Part shown: one piece after another, positions 12,358-25,200 of the stretch
Position numbering within the stretch: position 1 is the first letter of the stretch
How the letters are laid out: every line of letters begins with the position of its first letter
From: Cucumis sativus
Lineage: Eukaryota; Streptophyta; Magnoliopsida; Cucurbitales; Cucurbitaceae
DNA: 64,000 nt
Assembly (NCBI RefSeq): GCF_000004075.3
Contig: NC_026655.2
Span: 4,774,001 to 4,838,000, forward strand
Direction: 5' to 3'
The notes under the pieces: model-generated
Database searches by the model: none
What the model saw: the letters and a program-made list of their open reading frames with translations, nothing else
Told to the model about the DNA's origin: nothing
Made by a program: the position numbers and the translations under genes

Positions 12358-15300
12358 CTATGATCCTAGGAACTTGTCTACTCTTGTGTTGGCTGACCTT
12401 GAAAGGAACTTCATGCAAATCGGTGGCTTGACTCCCACCAAAGCCAAAATTGAATTAGGCAACGTCCATATCCCATCTCCACATATCAAACCAGATGCTA
12501 CGGCGGGACCAAACGCTTCGGCTTTGGTTTTGTTTAACTTCTGCCATACAAACAATATCAGACTTCCAAGGCTCATATCAATAGCAAAATATGGGCCTAT
12601 ATAGAATGGTATGGCCATTGCCATAGGTAAAGGAATGAACCTTGCCCACTTTTTTGGTATCAAGTCTTTAATCAAGTTAATCAAAATGGAGGTAGCGAAA
12701 AAGATATAACAAAGGGTAAGGCAGTTCTTTGGTAGACTTGAGGCACCTTCAACACCCAACACAGACATGTTGCGAAAGAGAACGGCGTTAGGGGCGGGGT
12801 ATTCACCGGTTGGAAGACCAAGATCGTCAAATGCCTTGTAGAAGAGCCAAAAGACACAAGGGGAAATAATGCAACCCATTGTTGTGCCTACCACTTGGCT
12901 GACAAACATGGAGCGAGGTGAAGCTAAAGTTAGATAGCCAGTCTTGAAATCCTGCGTAAGGTCTGAGGCTGTCGAGACAATGTTCATCATGACCCCACAA
13001 GCTGATAGACCAGCAATAATTCCCCCACGCGAGGGCCCAGCCCATGCGCCAATTGTGAAAATGGCAAGCTTTCCGTAAGTGGATGCCAAAGACCAATCCG
13101 TGAGTCCACATCCATATGCATTACAGAATGCCAAGACAGGAGCAAAGATGTAGATGACCAAGATATAATACCACTTTAGCTGGGGAAAGATGTGTGGAAG
13201 AGTGTTCATGGACACAACAGCGATTACAACATAGCCTCCAACAGCAAACCAGATTGGTATTTGATCCTTGAGAAATAGTTGTTTCCTTCGTGCATCATCA
13301 TAAGATAACTCAGAACTTGATGAATTTTCCATGGAGAAATCTTCACTCTCTCTTCTACGTTGAAGTTGGTCAAACAAGCCAGAGAGGGTCCGAGTCAGTA
13401 CTTTGAAGAAGTTGTATAAGCCATCACCAAGAATTATAGCTATTGCTATAAATACCTAAGGTCAATGTCAAAATAAGTTCCCTTTTAAGTGGGATTTTTT
13501 TTTTCTTAAATTAGTGAGCTTGTTTGAGATGAAAGATTACCTTATAACCTTCAAGTCCACTTAGGTCATCTGACCTCAATTTCTCACTATACCATTGACC
13601 TCTTTTTTCTTCTATGAGAGGCCACATTATGCCCCAAGAGATAATTCCTCCAACAAGCACCGATACATTTATTATGTGAGGGCAAATCATCCCTACTCCA
13701 ATATATGTTGCTGAGAAGTCAAAGTAAAACCTACATAATTAACCAGAAGATCATAGTGAACCCACATGTGACAATGTCTTGAAATTGAAACGAAATGTTT
13801 TATTCTTGAAAACTCCAACTCTTCGTGATTTGACATAGAAGGTATATAAAAAGAATACAGCAAATCAAGTTCCATGAATCAGTTGAAGAATAAGACGAAA
13901 AATCAAAGTGAAGTAGTTAGATATATACTTGTTTGCATATGCTTTGAGCCCAAATGTTGGGAAATGTGCAAATCCACAACCATCTGCTGATGTAAAGAAC
14001 CATTGAAAAAAGCCCCACAAGAAGCTCACAGAGAAAAACCTGCCAAGCAATCTCACCTGTTTCCTATAATATTAGACAAAAGAAAGTATATATTAGAAGG
14101 GCTGCTTTCATTTGGATATCATTATAATTTATTATACATAACAACACATTACTTTGCTAGTGCAGCTCCTCGGGGAGTGTGGAAACTATTAATCAAATGA
14201 GCAGTAGCAGTACCACTTGGGTAAGTTAATTTGAAGTCTATGACCATGATCTGCAATTAATCCCGAGTCAAAGTGATCAAAGATTCAAAATAATAATGAA
14301 TATTATCAAGTCAACATGTACAGAAACTTCAACTTATGAAATGGAGCATAAATTTCTGTTCTTTTCCTAGATTTTGAGTAGGATAAATGTGGGGCATGGG
14401 AGTTTGAATCTGTGACTCTATAGAAAGAGCACTCATAGAAGCCCTAAATAAAGATATTTGTGAATCTTGTGTGATATAATTGTCTCTGAAAGCTCCTTCA
14501 CCATGCATTACGTGGCAGTTGTTTGTATATCAATTTATTCACATTAATATATGTTGCATTAAAGTTTTCATAGCCTATTTTGGGATAAAACCAACTCTGA
14601 AGCTTTAGATGTAATAAACTGAAAATATTTGCTACTAGCAACATGACAGCATACCTTTCGCAAGGGTACAACTGAGAAGAGACCAAGAAAGCTAACAACA
14701 AATAAAAAACCAATCATCCATCCTAATGATGGATCTTTGAAATCTCTGCTGCCTGATGCTTTATGAGCAATCCGTTCACTCATTCCAAATAAGTAAGTTC
14801 CAAAACCTCCTGTCAATAGAAATAATCCAAAACAAGAAATTCAATTTAGCCCAACAGAAACCAGGAATTAGTTAAAGATTTGTCCATGGACTTCTATAAT
14901 TTCCAATGATATGGAATAATAGTCTTCTGAGATTCTCCCACACCAGAAACAGTACTCGGTATTAAAGAGAAGTTCACTTCTTGAAAGCTTAGTACACAAA
15001 TAGCCTTAGATCAAAGTAGTAATGAAGAACTTTCACAGACTTCTGGGCAAATGAGTAAAGTTTTTCTTCAATTGAAAAATGGATGTCAGAATCCTCCTAT
15101 CATGGTGATGGACCGGTCAAGGAAAAACAACAGTCAAGTAGCTGAGCTACCAAGGTATGGTCAAATGGACCATCTTGGTCCATAACTTTAATAATATGAA
15201 TTGTATAAGACGACTTTCTGCTAATAACTTTTTCAAAGGAGATACAACCATATTTATATTGGAACGAAAGTTTTCTAATTGTTTGTGTATGCAAGTTGCA

Positions 15301-16024
15301 GCTACAGAGCTACTTCCATTAGAAGAAACAAATAACAAAAGCACGGCCACACGCACAAAAATAAACAGATATGTAAAGTTAATTACAAGCAACAAGCAAC
15401 CATTCATCCAAAAAAAGATCAGAGCAATCACGATGATGGCACAGAACTGTTCACAGAAGTTCACAAAAATCAGCGCCAAGAACACACAACAAAACAACAA
15501 ATCGACGAGCTGAAAGAGAAAACGATAACGAAAACTTGAAATCGAACTTATACTTCAGTACAAATTAAGTATGAGCAAGAATCTACAACCAGCTAAAGAA
15601 AATGATTAAGGAACAAACCGCTGAACGCGATGCCAGACGAGGCAACAACACAGGTTTGGATGACGGTGTTCTCCTGCCTGGTGAAAGGCTGCTTCAATAA
15701 ACCTGATCTCTCCAAAAATTTCGTCCAGGACTTGACAAAGAAGAAACCTAATAGACCAGCCGAAACGTTGAGTGAAGGTATAATACCGGTGGTGAGATTG
15801 AGCTTCATTACAATGAAGCTGAACAAAATGCTCAGCCAAAAACTAACAAAAAAAGCCCTAAACGTCAGCTGTTTCCTCCATGAAGGAACTTCTTGGTCTT
15901 CAAAGAACTCCTCAATCGATAATACTCCACTTCTACTCCCAAATCTCTGCCTGTTCTTCTGATTTGGATCGCGTTCAGAATCCAAACGCTTCACAACACG
16001 ATTATCAACACCTTCCTCCTCCAT
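12358..16024 (-). CDS. YSL7: Metal-nicotianamine transporter, YSL family (YSL5/7/8 clade)
   Basis: Six exons (16024-15619, 14809-14655, 14250-14153, 14063-13929, 13730-13541, 13455-12358) join in phase to 693 residues, the usual YSL length. The product is a polytopic oligopeptide-transporter-superfamily protein that moves metal-nicotianamine or related chelates or peptides across membranes. Diagnostic stretches are [85 protein letters not shown] and [17 protein letters not shown] soluble acidic N-terminus of about 50 residues precedes the first membrane segment. A hydrophilic loop (RRRESEDF...[12 protein letters not shown]) lies in exon 6, followed by further hydrophobic helices. The motif set looks like the YSL5/7/8 clade, so the exact symbol is tentative. 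Exon 3 begins in the conserved [17 protein letters not shown]. No truncation or frameshift was seen. Confidence 0.93.
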
Positions 16025-16328
16025 AATGTATTGATAAACGAGGATTAAGAGGTTAGAATCAGAAATGGAAAGTGATATTTGTGATGAATTGAAGCAAAGA
16101 AGTGGAATTCATAGAAACCGCATAAAGATTGAGGATGTTGCTATCAATTGATGCGTGGATGAGAACTTGTTGAAGAGAAGACAAAAGAATAGCCAAAATT
16201 AGTCTCCGATTGACTTCGAAGTCGGCGATTTCGAGAGGAGCCATGAGGTCCGACAGCGATAGGAGTTGCCAATGCCAACTTGGCCAAAGGGAAATTTCCT
16301 CACTTTCACCATTCTTACTGACTTCCAC
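16025..16328 (-). promoter_or_regulatory. Putative YSL 5' leader with an 89-codon upstream ORF
   Basis: Directly upstream of the YSL start, a minus-strand frame runs from an ATG at 16328 to a stop at 16059-16061, 34 bases before the YSL ATG. It begins MEVSKNGESEEISLWPSWHW and matches nothing I know. If the transcript starts upstream of 16328 it is a non-overlapping uORF that could lower translation; a downstream start would remove it. No clear TATA box fixes the transcript start. Confidence 0.3.
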
Positions 16329-16329
16329 C

Positions 16330-19298
16330 TCCCCCTTCTTGTTTCTTCCTAAACTTTATCATATCATTCAATGCACTAATTAATTTAATCTTAACACTAG
16401 TTATACATTAAAAGAAACTTTCCTATTTTCAAATACATATTTTCGCAATAAATATAAGTAACTACTCAGTACATGGTAATATATCATGATTTTTGTTAAA
16501 CTTAGAAAAAGTGTTGAATTAGTTTAAGCTAAGTTGAAATTCAAGATCTTACCTTTTCAACTTTTATACGGGAGAAGATCTAATAGATTTAGTTTTTTAA
16601 AATGTAATTGCAATGAAAATGATATTTTTACATTTGATCAACTCTATTATCGTTAGACTTCGACAATTTTATCTAAATTTTATTGCATGCCTAAGTAGTT
16701 AACTAGAGGGATGACTCAAATGTTTTCTTTGATTGAATGGGCGATTCATTAATTCAAATTTAAGAGCTAAAAATATCAATCATTATCGTTATAAGATCAA
16801 CAAGAATCATAAAAGCCGACTCCTAGTGTTGGTTATAGAAGTAAAGAAAGCCACATAGATGTCGACTTTGTAGACTTCATGATGGATGATTGATAGAGTC
16901 GACCATAAGAGAAAAATAATCCCGAACTATAGAGGTCAACTCATAGGGATGACATTTGGGTGATATTCATAGAGCTTGGGGAAACCAACTCTATGGTGAT
17001 AAAGATTATGTCAAAGTGTTAAACATTTTAGATATGTATATGCCTAATAGTGAAAAGAATCTCACAATTCATAATAATTAATAATAGTTTGATTATAGAT
17101 CCGAGAAGTTAAATAGTGAATGATTATTATATAAAGATTTCCTATATAACTACGAAGGGTTGAGACATTTGAGTTACTTTGAAAATGCTCTAAGTTCTCT
17201 AATCTCTAACTTTCTTCAAATTATTAATGACTCAATCGTTAAAGTGTCGATGATCTCAATAAAATAGTTTTCTTTTTTGGTATTGTGCAAGGAAATTATT
17301 TGATTCCTAATAATATTTTATATTTTATGATATTAGTAATTTGTCAAAGGGTGGTTGAGAAGTAAGCTTTCATTTATGTGTGAGTTTTATTTTTTATTTT
17401 AGAACAATTTGTATTATTATTTTGTTTGCTTTTAAAAACGAAGATTAGGTGAAGATATTTGGTTATATATTTTTAAATTAATTTCACAAAAACAAGTAAG
17501 AGTTTGAGAGTGTTAGATGTCCTTCAAATTTATCTTTTCATAATTCAATATAATATGTTATCTAAATTTTATAAATTATCACTAATAATACCTTTTAAAG
17601 GAAAAAAAAAATTAATTTTGTATATATTAAAAGTAGGAACTTTCCCACTATAATTTTGATATAGTATTTGCATGAAAATTTCCATCCCACAAAGTGTAAA
17701 GAAAAATATTAACCATTTTTTTGGTTTAGCAAATTACTAACTAATTCACAAATTGTTCCTTAATCCGTCAAAGTTAAACATCATAGTTTAGGTAAAAAGG
17801 AACAAAATTTTTTGTTGTAACATGGTCTAGCATTTAATATCCTATAAGTTTTACGCCAAATATAGTAAACTCGAATACATAATTGCTTGTAATTAATTAA
17901 GGTACAAATGTGCTGACTCAAACAACTCATGGATACAAAAACAATTATTAGATAATACACGTGTTAACTCAACTAATTACGTGATTGTAAAAAGAAAATT
18001 AAAAAAAAATCCAAGAGAATAAGACATAGAATAATTTAAAAAAAAATGAAAGGTGGAAGCTTTTTGAGACATATTATTAATTAAACAGTCAAGAGAACGG
18101 GTAAAGTAAGCTTAGTATTGACATGCGCTCCACTTTGAAGTGGGAGGTTGCTTGATTGCGCGTCACATTTATAGTTGGTTTCTAAAGAAAAAATGACATG
18201 TGGATCAATAATTGGCAATGGTTGAGTGTTGGCAATAATTAAATATAGTCTGCTGAAAAATGGGAAGCCACGGGCAAATGAGGAATCCCATATTGCTGTC
18301 ATCCAATGGATCTTCTTCGCATCGTGATGTAACCAACCACGCTGTCAATGTTCTAGGAGACATCCCATCAACTTTTCTATTGAATTCCACGTGGACGAAA
18401 ACAACTGATTTTGGATTTTATACATAAAATCAAATCAAATTTTAACATAATAATCCAATCAAATAGGTGTATTGATTGCTTAATTTGGAATTAAACTATA
18501 CTAAATTCAATATTCAAGTCCAACAATTGAAACAAATTTCAAAGAAGAAAGTTCAAATTTTTGTGAATGTGAGGATTGGTTTATTTGCTCTACTATTGTT
18601 GAACTGAAAAAAAAAATACTTTTTTTTAACCTATGATGTATCCGATGACATAAACAATGAATTTAAAATTCAACTATATTTATTAACCAGCATTAAATAG
18701 AAATTTAAAATAAATGTAAACAAAGTAGTCGGCTAATTTTAGTATAGATGGTATGGCAGTTGATTAATTTTAGAACCAAACATTGAATGTAAAATAAATT
18801 ATTGGAATAATGTATATAGTAGAATCATAAAAAAGAAAAAGAAAAGGTTAAAAGTCAATGGCTTCATCATGGAAATATCCATAACATTAAACTTCAAATG
18901 GATTCCTCATATTTCTCTGTTCACGTACGCTTTGCTTTGTCAGCAACTAAATATCTTTCTTGTGTTATCAACAGAAGCAATTTTGAAACTAAATATGAAA
19001 AAGCAAATGCTTACAATCTCTAAAAATCAGGAGACATTCATTATTACACGAGAAGTAATTTGTGTACAAATCAATATATACAAATGAAAGTTTCACTGCC
19101 TGAAAGAGTAGGCATAGAAAGATGGAAAAGGAACAAAAAAAGAAAAAACCAAATGTAAATACATTACAGACTAAGATCAGCTCCTCTTAGATCCTACTGG
19201 AGATTAGGGTCCTAACCTAAACAAAATTCTCAAAAGTATTAACAAAAAGGAAAGAATTTCCTTGATAAGTTCTAAGCATGAAACCTCTGGTTACGTAA
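16330..19298. other. Intergenic region, YSL promoter side to DUF789 3' side
   Basis: No supportable gene. It holds a degenerate LTR-like block (about 16830-17290). Around 18080-18400 is a less AT-rich patch on whose minus strand short frames occur but match no family. The segment 19180-19298 is probably the 3' UTR of the DUF789 gene. Confidence 0.45.
16830..17290. mobile_element. Degenerate LTR-like retrotransposon remnant
   Basis: The segment about 17060-17150 (CAATTCATAATAATTAATAAT..., GAGAAGTTAAATAG, GATTATTATATAAAG) aligns by eye with 28755-28855 on the same strand, with many substitutions. The right part (AATGACTCAATCGTTAAAGTG ... CTCAATAAAATAG) looks like the R/U5 end of a plant LTR with a polyadenylation signal. 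Boundaries and target duplications are not visible. Confidence 0.4.
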
Positions 19299-22200
19299 CT
19301 AGAATCGCCGCGAGAGGAAGAACTCGTAATCTGGATGCGTGTTTCCAGAATTCAGATTTCCTTTCTTAACAACAGCTCTGGCCATGAGAGATGCAGTCTC
19401 TTCCAGGGTCCTCAGGCGCTCCTGGAGGATTCTAGGAGGATTTAAGTTGGAGGTAAACGTGGACGTACGCGTACTGTCTCTAGGTTCAAACCAGCATTCA
19501 TTCTGTTCATGTAATGTCACAAAGAGAACGTTTATGAAAGATACATATCAACCCTTATGCAATGCAACAATTTTAGACACTTCGTTTAGGATGTACAGGA
19601 AGCAATAATAGCAATTTATCGATGTAAAACAAAAATCACACTTGTGGTTTACACGTTGAAAACTTAATAGATTGACAAATACGCTGAATCTAAGGAGGTT
19701 TTCTTCATCCCCTTTCACTTGAAGATTTGAGGAGGGAGAAAATCAATGGTTTGTCTAGACATCTTGTGATCAACCCCTTGCCATTAGTCATGTCAGGAAA
19801 CCTAAGGTAGTCTAATAAAATGTCAAGGATCAGTGGATCACTATCAGTATAGCTTTTCCTTTCAGGTATTATAGGGAAGAAAAAAAGTACTTGAGTGCAT
19901 CTAAGGTTGTAGCCACCTGTGTACATCCTACCCACGTGTCCAATCACAAGTTGTCACACGATAATTGATTTTCTTTTTTCTCTTTGTAATTAAAGGGGTT
20001 GCATGAAGATGAGTGTAGCCTAGGTTACACTCAAGTACTGCTCATAAGGAATTATGATAGGGAGAAGCCCTAATCCAACAATTCATTAAGTTGAATGGCA
20101 AAACCCTGGGCATTTCCATCTATACGTAATCAGCCCAAGAATAAGGTACTGACCGATTAACACAATTTATAAAGAGAGAAAAGGCAGATACAATCTTCAT
20201 ACGTGTTGTTTTTTTGTTTCCTTTACTAGTATCTAAACAAAATGCACAGCCATTGAAAACGTTAAAGCCTATTGGAAATGGAATTAAAAAAACTTTACCT
20301 GTGCATTATAACTTTGAAGACCCACGACTGGACAGACTAAGCAAGAATTTGTATCTTGGGAAGTTCTAGAAACAAAATGTCCTAGCGAATGGTAAGTCAA
20401 AAATGCAGCTCGAAGGTTTCCATCCGGTATCCTATAAATGGGATACCATGCCACTGAGTACCTGAAATGCCAAAAACAATTAAATCACTTTTTTCACTTT
20501 AGAGGTGCTGTCCAAATGACATACATAAGTCAGAATTTGGTCATATATGATTTAGTTCTAGTAGACTATGGAACTAATGCAAACTGTTGCAAATATTTGT
20601 CACACCAACCATGATCCAGCATGCAGATCATCCAAAGTAATGGAATTGAGTACGGTCGGATCACCATATATTTTTCCTTGCAAGCCATCTCCCTCGACTA
20701 GCTGATGTATCCTGATTAAACAATAGAACTGAGATCAATTTCAAAGCAGTTTTCAATTAGCAATAAAAAAAAAAGTGTAAAGCCTTGTCGAAGCTTTCTA
20801 AGATAACCAACATATCAAGCAATTTGCTGATCCTTGTATTAAGTAACTAGAATGCAGAATTTGAAATGCAAGCATTCCCTAAAACCAGCATAATATCAAA
20901 AAACTATTGATTGAGGAGAATGAGATCGAAGGCAATCACAGGATCATGAATAAATACATAAATAGCTGCCAGTGCCCATCGAAGTTCATAATGACTGGAA
21001 AATGTTTTCCTAATAAATTTCACTAGAGTCTGATCGATTGTTAAATTGTGAAGATTTTGTGCTGAAATGTTTGTGGTGTTAAGTAGAAAGGGGCATTGTC
21101 AACCATATTTTTCCTTCAAGAGTCAAATTCTGTGGGGTTGACAAGAAGATTATATATATACTTTCAGTGTTTTAGAGAAAATGGAATCTCCAGGGCCTCT
21201 TGAGCATTAAGCAGCAAGAGATGGAATGCAACATTTACACATTGGCCTTCTCATAGAACACCAATATAGTGTCTATACTTTATTGATATCTCCAACAGAG
21301 ATTACAATATAAAAGAACAAACAAGTAAAAAGAAACTCAAGAACACTTAAAGGAACCCTAACCCTCTACCCTTCCTTTCTTTCAAGGAATGTTGCAGTCC
21401 GTTACCTTCACCAAAATCTTCATGCCTTTCTTCCCTCTCCAACTTCCTATTTATAACCAACTAACTGCCAACAAATCTAATTACCCTTATACCCCTGCCC
21501 TATACTAATCTAGGTATCTAACAGCTTCATCTTCTCTAGGCCAGCCTATTGAAGGACATGTAATTAAGGTTGATTTCTGGAATCCAGTAGTATAAAAGAG
21601 TATGGGGGAAAGTAATGAAAGAACACAATTTTTTCCCTTCAAGACGAGGTCACCCTACTCTTTCTCATTCTGGGCTATCCAACATCCTTACTATTTTCTT
21701 CCTTTAAAATTCATAATATGGCTAACTAATGGAGAGAGATGTTAGCGTGTTCATTTAGTTGATTATAAGGGTAGATGGAGAAGTTATAGTTGTGGTTATT
21801 ATATCAAGTGAAACTAATGCCAGAAGAACACTTACGAAGCACAAAGGACTCAGTGAAGCCAAAGGGATTTGTTTTTAACAAGAAAATTTAGAGAAGGGAA
21901 TGAGGAAAATTTCTTCTAGGGAAGACTGCTATCTAGGCAACACTAATAAGAGATGAATAAACCACTGCTGGAACAAGGCTGAGGCAGGGTGAAACCTCCA
22001 ATTTAGACTATACTAGACAGAGCAAAATTTAATAAGAGAAAATAAGCTCATAGCTAGAAATTTTGGAGACTTGTTAGCTAAGTGGCTAAGTCGTTGAGGT
22101 AATTCTGTGTTAAGAAGATTGGATAATTTAGGTAAATCTAGTTAATTCAGTACTACTTAGTACTTTGGCCAAATTCTAAAGCGGTTGTTGTGTCAAATCA

Positions 22201-25200
22201 TCAAACCCAACTATCATGACAAGAAAATTTCCAAGAACAAAATTTTCCATTAAAGTTTCCACTCCAATGCTTAAACCTAGAACCTGAGCTATAAGCCCAT
22301 GCAAACTCCCAACCCCTACCAAATGATTCCTCAGGGGCTGTCATTTATTAATCTTTTCCAAATAAAGTTCAAAAGTTGGGTTTGATTTAGCATTTGCCGG
22401 ATGATACGTCTGCTGGATTGCCACAACTACTTTGTGATCATACATTGCAAGGGAAAGCAAGGATTTCCTTGTCTTGTGCAATAAATGGTACTCTTTAAAA
22501 GATTTTCTACGAAAGACATTAAATATAATTTGTTATATTAGTATCCTATACCAGCTCCACAGACACACATAGGAAAAGAAATAGGAAAAAAATTTGGATA
22601 TCATCTCTCCCATTTGTAACTCTATGGCAAAGTTTGTCTGATGAAAAATAATAACTACAGTAATAATAAGTTAAGGTTTGATTAGAAAAGATTTGAGTTA
22701 AAAAATATATAACTAACAAATCACACTAGTAATTTCCAAAAAAGAGTAGGAGCAATTACTTATCAAATAATGGCCTTCTCAGTTGAGGTTGTTCCCCTTC
22801 AAAATATTCAAAAATAAGTTCTGATTCTCCAGATAATTGTAGGCTCGCCGATTGTTCTGAAGACTTCTTCTTCTCAGACGCTAAATGTTGCTCTGAACTA
22901 TGAAACTGATTACAAACCCGCAGAACGCTTGTATCATCAGTACAGGGCTTGGGAAAAAGGAGTGAAAATATTGGAAGATGACAAGTAGAGGGCTCCTTCA
23001 CTTTTATATCGCTTACACATGAATTAAATCCCAAAGGACCAGTAGCTGTTCCCACATGAGTTTTACGGCTCTTAAATAGTTGAACAGCTGAAAGAAATGG
23101 GACAAAATATGCACGGAATGCAGAGTTAACAGCACCAAATCCATTTGAATTTTCCTGACCCTTGGCTTTTATTTCTAAGCCATAGCTGCCATGTTTTTCA
23201 TACCATTGCCACAGGCAACCCAAAGAAATGTTGGTAGTCTCGTTGCTACATGGTATCACATCACCAGGCAGATTTCTTGGGCAAATGTCACTGCTTGAAT
23301 TGGGTCTCTGGTCGATAACAGGGGAGGATAAATGAAGGAATCTTTCGAACTCTGCAATTGGACAACCAGTTTCCATTTGAATAGCTTCAGATGCCAATTG
23401 CGCCCTACATGCATTATTCACTGCTTGTTCCATTCTAGACACATCTTCACATGAGGATTTGCAATTAAAATGTTCATCCACATCGAACTCAGACTTATGA
23501 TCCTGTAGTGTGGTTGTATCATAGCCATACATCTTCTGCACCCCACATTCATGTTCTAAAGGACCATCATCCCTATCTCTATAATGCTGGATCCCCTCAA
23601 TTACATCAGAAACAGGATTTAGTACGTTGCAATTGACTCTTTCTTTAATTGATTTTTCCAAAGTGCCAAACTCAGCAGGCTGCGTATTTGCATCTCTCAG
23701 AGATGAAAAATCAGGTCTGGCCAAGGTGATCGATCTGGAACCTTCTGCTCCACTTGGCAACCAGTTCTGAAGAGGTGATCTAGATTGGGTGTCATGCTTG
23801 CTGCGTTCATCCAGGGAACTTCCTTTTGTTGCTTGAAAGAAAAGATGAGGAAGGTAAACGGAAGACTTAACCTCTACTGGATTTGACTGATTTAAGGAGT
23901 TGCATGACTTTGGCAATGAGCTAGAGTCGTTCCCTACTTTTTGAAAAAAAAGATGAGGAAGGTAAACAGGAGACTTAACCTCTACTGGATTTGACTGATT
24001 TGAGGAGTTGCATGACTTTGGCAATGAGCTAGAGTCATTCTCTACTTTTTGACTGCTCAAACCATCGTTGATAAGTTTGTTTGAGATCAATTCATCTAGA
24101 TGGACTTGTTTACTTTCAACTGATTCAGAATTTGTGCATTTATCAGTAGAATCATTTTGAAAACAAGATCTTGGATCGCCACTTGATCTTCTTATGTCAA
24201 AACCCATAGATCGAACATCCAACTTTTCATTTGGTGGTTTGTGAACCATTGAACTTGTATTACTACCACAACTATTCCTTGTAGGACGATATATCTTCTC
24301 TTGTCCTGAAGTATTTTTTCTTTTCAACCTCCTGGGACATTTTTCTTTCAGCTGTTTTTTGTTCCCCGTTTTTTTATCCTTGACCTTTGGCATTTGTACA
24401 CCAACAACAGGATTACAAATGCCTTTAAACTGTTTGCTGATAGGACTAACTTGGTCTAACTGTTCAGAACATCCACCACTACTGCTTCTTTGAACCTTTT
24501 GCCAGACAGTATGTCTGTTTTCCTTTCCCGTACGTCTTTGTGAACTCCCCAAACCACCATATCTATTCATCCTTGAACTCCCGGTCAATTTTTTATTTTG
24601 CTTAGTTTTCTTTCCAGGTAAAACTGAACAAGTTTCACTAACAGTACATCCCCGAATACCAAGATTAGCTTTCTCCACTTCAGCATTCAGATCTACCTCA
24701 TCTCTTGCTGAGTTCTGAGAAGGAGAACTTCGTTCTTCCAACAGATCAACTCCAAAACCTTGCTTTTCATTTAATTTTAAGTTCAGATCATCACAGTTAC
24801 CGTTTAAACTAACCCACTTAGAATCACGGGAAATATTATCCAAATAATCCTTAGAGCAAAAATCATTGCAGCTGCCAGCAATAAACCTCTCTCTTGAATT
24901 TAGCCCCACATCGACATGGATACAACCAGGCACGTTGATTAGGGCCTGGTTTTCAGATCCACAAACTTTATAATACCCACTGAAATTCTTTATTGCCAAA
25001 GATGAAACCTTAGATGAATGTCCGTCAACAATTTCAGATGATACTGAATCCACAGTTCCAAGTGGCTGAATCACAGAATCTTGTTCAAAATCTGGCAGAA
25101 AAGTTTCTTGTGCAATCGAGCATAAAACAGATCTATCTCTAAAATCTGAATCATTACTGCCACATGCTTCTGACAAAAAACTTGCACGGGCAGAATCCTG

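Noticed and set aside
12293..12604. 103-codon plus-strand frame over the YSL 3' end
   Set aside because: It is the antisense shadow of YSL exon 6, whose sense frame is clearly conserved.
14340..14460. tRNA-like sequence GGGAGTTTGAATCTGTGAC in a YSL intron
   Set aside because: No cloverleaf arms fit around it; it is more likely a fragment of a tRNA-derived SINE or chance.
19705..19947. 80-codon minus-strand frame in the last DUF789 intron
   Set aside because: It matches no family and is removed as intron in the in-phase gene model.
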